Shown piece by piece: positions 63,087 to 64,000 of a stretch of 64,000 nucleotides of DNA. Each line of letters starts with the position of its first letter. The first letter of the stretch is position 1. The stretch is from NCBI RefSeq assembly GCF_000717275.1, contig NZ_JNYV01000002.1, forward strand, positions 558,001-622,000, read 5' to 3'. The position numbers and the translations under genes were made by a program. The DNA comes from Kitasatospora arboriphila. Lineage in GTDB: Bacteria > Actinomycetota > Actinomycetes > Mycobacteriales > Mycobacteriaceae. Below the pieces are notes generated by a model. That model saw only the letters and a program-made list of their open reading frames with translations, did not search any database and was not told where the DNA came from.

Positions 63087-64000
63087 ATGGCAACTCGTTC
63101 ATCGGTGCCATCCGGCCCGACAAGACCGCCGCTGCTCAGTCCCAGGGATCTGAGCGGCTGCGAACATCGGCTTGCCCTCGATTCCCGATTCCCCGGCTCA
63201 GAGAAGGTCGCCGAAGACCCCGCGGTGACGCTGCGCAAAGAAGCGGCGGCCGAGCATCGTGAGCGTGTGCGCGACATGCTCCATGCGGTCCATTCGATCG
63301 AACTAAGCGGTTGGGCCGATGTGGGCAGCGGCGGCAGCAGCCGACAACGCGCCGAGCGAACCATGGCGGCCATCGGCTCGGGTGCCCGATGGATCTGGGG
63401 CGCGTCCCTGCCCGACGACGAGGCCGGTGGCCGTCGCGGATGGGCGGAACTGCTGATCCGAATGGACGATCCGCAACGAAAGCCGGGTTACGTGCCCGTC
63501 ATCGTGGTGAATCACAAGGCTTCCGACCCCGGATCCGGCGCGGTGACCAGCCCGGTGTGGAGTTGGCAGCCGATGCTCGACGAGACGCGGAAGGTTCGCG
63601 GCAATTCGCGGGACACCGTCCGGCTGGCGCAGCTGTACCGGATGCTCGAGGCCCTCGGCGTCGCAGGGGTCGACCCGGGGACCGGCAAACCGGTCGGCGC
63701 GGTGATCGGCCTCGACACCGATTGCATGGTGGTCCTCGACCTCACCGAGACGCTGGTCCGATACGACGCGCTACTGGAGCGCCGGGCCGGCATCGCCGCG
63801 GGCCGGATATCAACGGCACCGTCACGGATCGGGGAGTGCCGCAACTGCGCGTGGTGGTCCAAGTGCGGTCCGGAACTGCACGAGGCGCGCGACGTGAGCT
63901 TGGTGGTCAACGGCAATCTGACACAGCTGCTGGCGACGGTGGGCGTTCGCACGGTGGACGAACTGGCCGCATATGACGGTCCCGTGCCCGACGGCTGGCC
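63087..64000 (+). CDS. RecB-family (TM0106-like) nuclease, cut by the window edge
   Basis: The frame is open from ATG 63087 to the window end (304 codons seen), so the C-terminus lies outside. It resembles mycobacterial RecB-like proteins: conserved ALDSRFPGSEK and AEHRERVRDML blocks, DTDCMVVLDLTETL with acidic residues, and a cysteine cluster ECRNCAWWSKC as in the Fe-S RecB/Cas4-like nucleases. Start could also be GTG 63081 or ATG 63078; gaggagagg lies just upstream of all three. Probably a DNA repair nuclease; no CRISPR genes are near, so it is not called Cas4. Confidence 0.85.
   Translation, partial: MATRSSVPSGPTRPPLLSPRDLSGCEHRLALDSRFPGSEKVAEDPAVTLRKEAAAEHRERVRDMLHAVHSIELSGWADVGSGGSSRQRAERTMAAIGSGARWIWGASLPDDEAGGRRGWAELLIRMDDPQRKPGYVPVIVVNHKASDPGSGAVTSPVWSWQPMLDETRKVRGNSRDTVRLAQLYRMLEALGVAGVDPGTGKPVGAVIGLDTDCMVVLDLTETLVRYDALLERRAGIAAGRISTAPSRIGECRNCAWWSKCGPELHEARDVSLVVNGNLTQLLATVGVRTVDELAAYDGPVPDGW

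Noticed and set aside
63087..64000. Cas4 nuclease
   Set aside because: The cysteine cluster and RecB-like blocks fit, but there is no CRISPR or cas context, and length and N-terminus fit the actinobacterial RecB-like family better.

Overview
The window is high-GC actinobacterial chromosome. Several genes point to a mycolic-acid-containing genus, most like Gordonia: a fused lysX (lysyl-phosphatidylglycerol synthase joined to lysyl-tRNA synthetase), a secreted cutinase-like esterase, gltB/gltD, and small lineage-type proteins (DUF6474, PRC-barrel, DUF309, DUF779). The genus is inferred from gene content, not from a marker gene. No tRNA, rRNA, CRISPR array, transposase or phage gene was recognised. 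It reads as core and soft-core chromosome with many GTG starts and 4-8 bp stop/start overlaps.

Layout. 0-6 kb: a truncated PAS/GAF-like gene, a PAS-PAS-PAS-GGDEF diguanylate cyclase, a dehydrogenase/SDR pair and small membrane or secreted proteins. 6-13.6 kb: DJ-1/PfpI protein, acyl-CoA synthetase, UbiA-type prenyltransferase, phosphodiesterase, membrane protein, and a TetR/DHA2 drug-efflux pair. 13.6-20.9 kb: aldehyde dehydrogenase with DUF779 partner, YdeI-like protein, PRC-barrel protein, an N-acyl-D-amino-acid deacylase with an NTF2-like protein, and a stand-alone glucose-6-phosphate dehydrogenase. 20.9-23.1 kb: an MFS exporter divergent from a LysR gene that carries an apparent frameshift.

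23.4-31.9 kb is the most interesting block. A NitT/TauT-type ABC importer (permease, lipoprotein, ATPase) and a four-gene, fully overlapping catabolic operon (Gfo/Idh/MocA dehydrogenase, DUF993 aldolase-like protein, TIM-barrel isomerase, glycerate kinase) flank a LacI regulator. The same 14-bp operator, in opposite orientation, lies just after the -10 box of the importer promoter and of the catabolic promoter. This looks like one regulon for an unidentified substrate that ends in phosphoglycerate.

31.9-37.2 kb: a FetB-like permease, then an ABC ATPase (frameshifted)/permease, ABM monooxygenase, thioesterase, and a NarL-type histidine kinase/response regulator. 37.5-43.6 kb: gltBD, closed by a strong terminator. 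43.7-47.9 kb: cutinase, a repeat array, alpha/beta hydrolase, class II glutamine amidotransferase and a membrane protein. 47.9-53.7 kb: lysX, S4-domain protein, RraA and succinate-semialdehyde dehydrogenase. 53.7-58.8 kb: DUF309 gene, a truncated membrane-gene remnant, NmrA-like reductase, APC permease, DUF1990, and a divergent MerR/NAD(P)H-oxidoreductase pair. 58.8-63 kb: a Lys/Ala/Pro-rich tail-anchored protein and a copper-type cluster (copD, copC, ycnI, and a membrane protein that appears to start at CTG inside the DUF6474 stop codon). The window ends inside a RecB-family (TM0106-like) nuclease gene.
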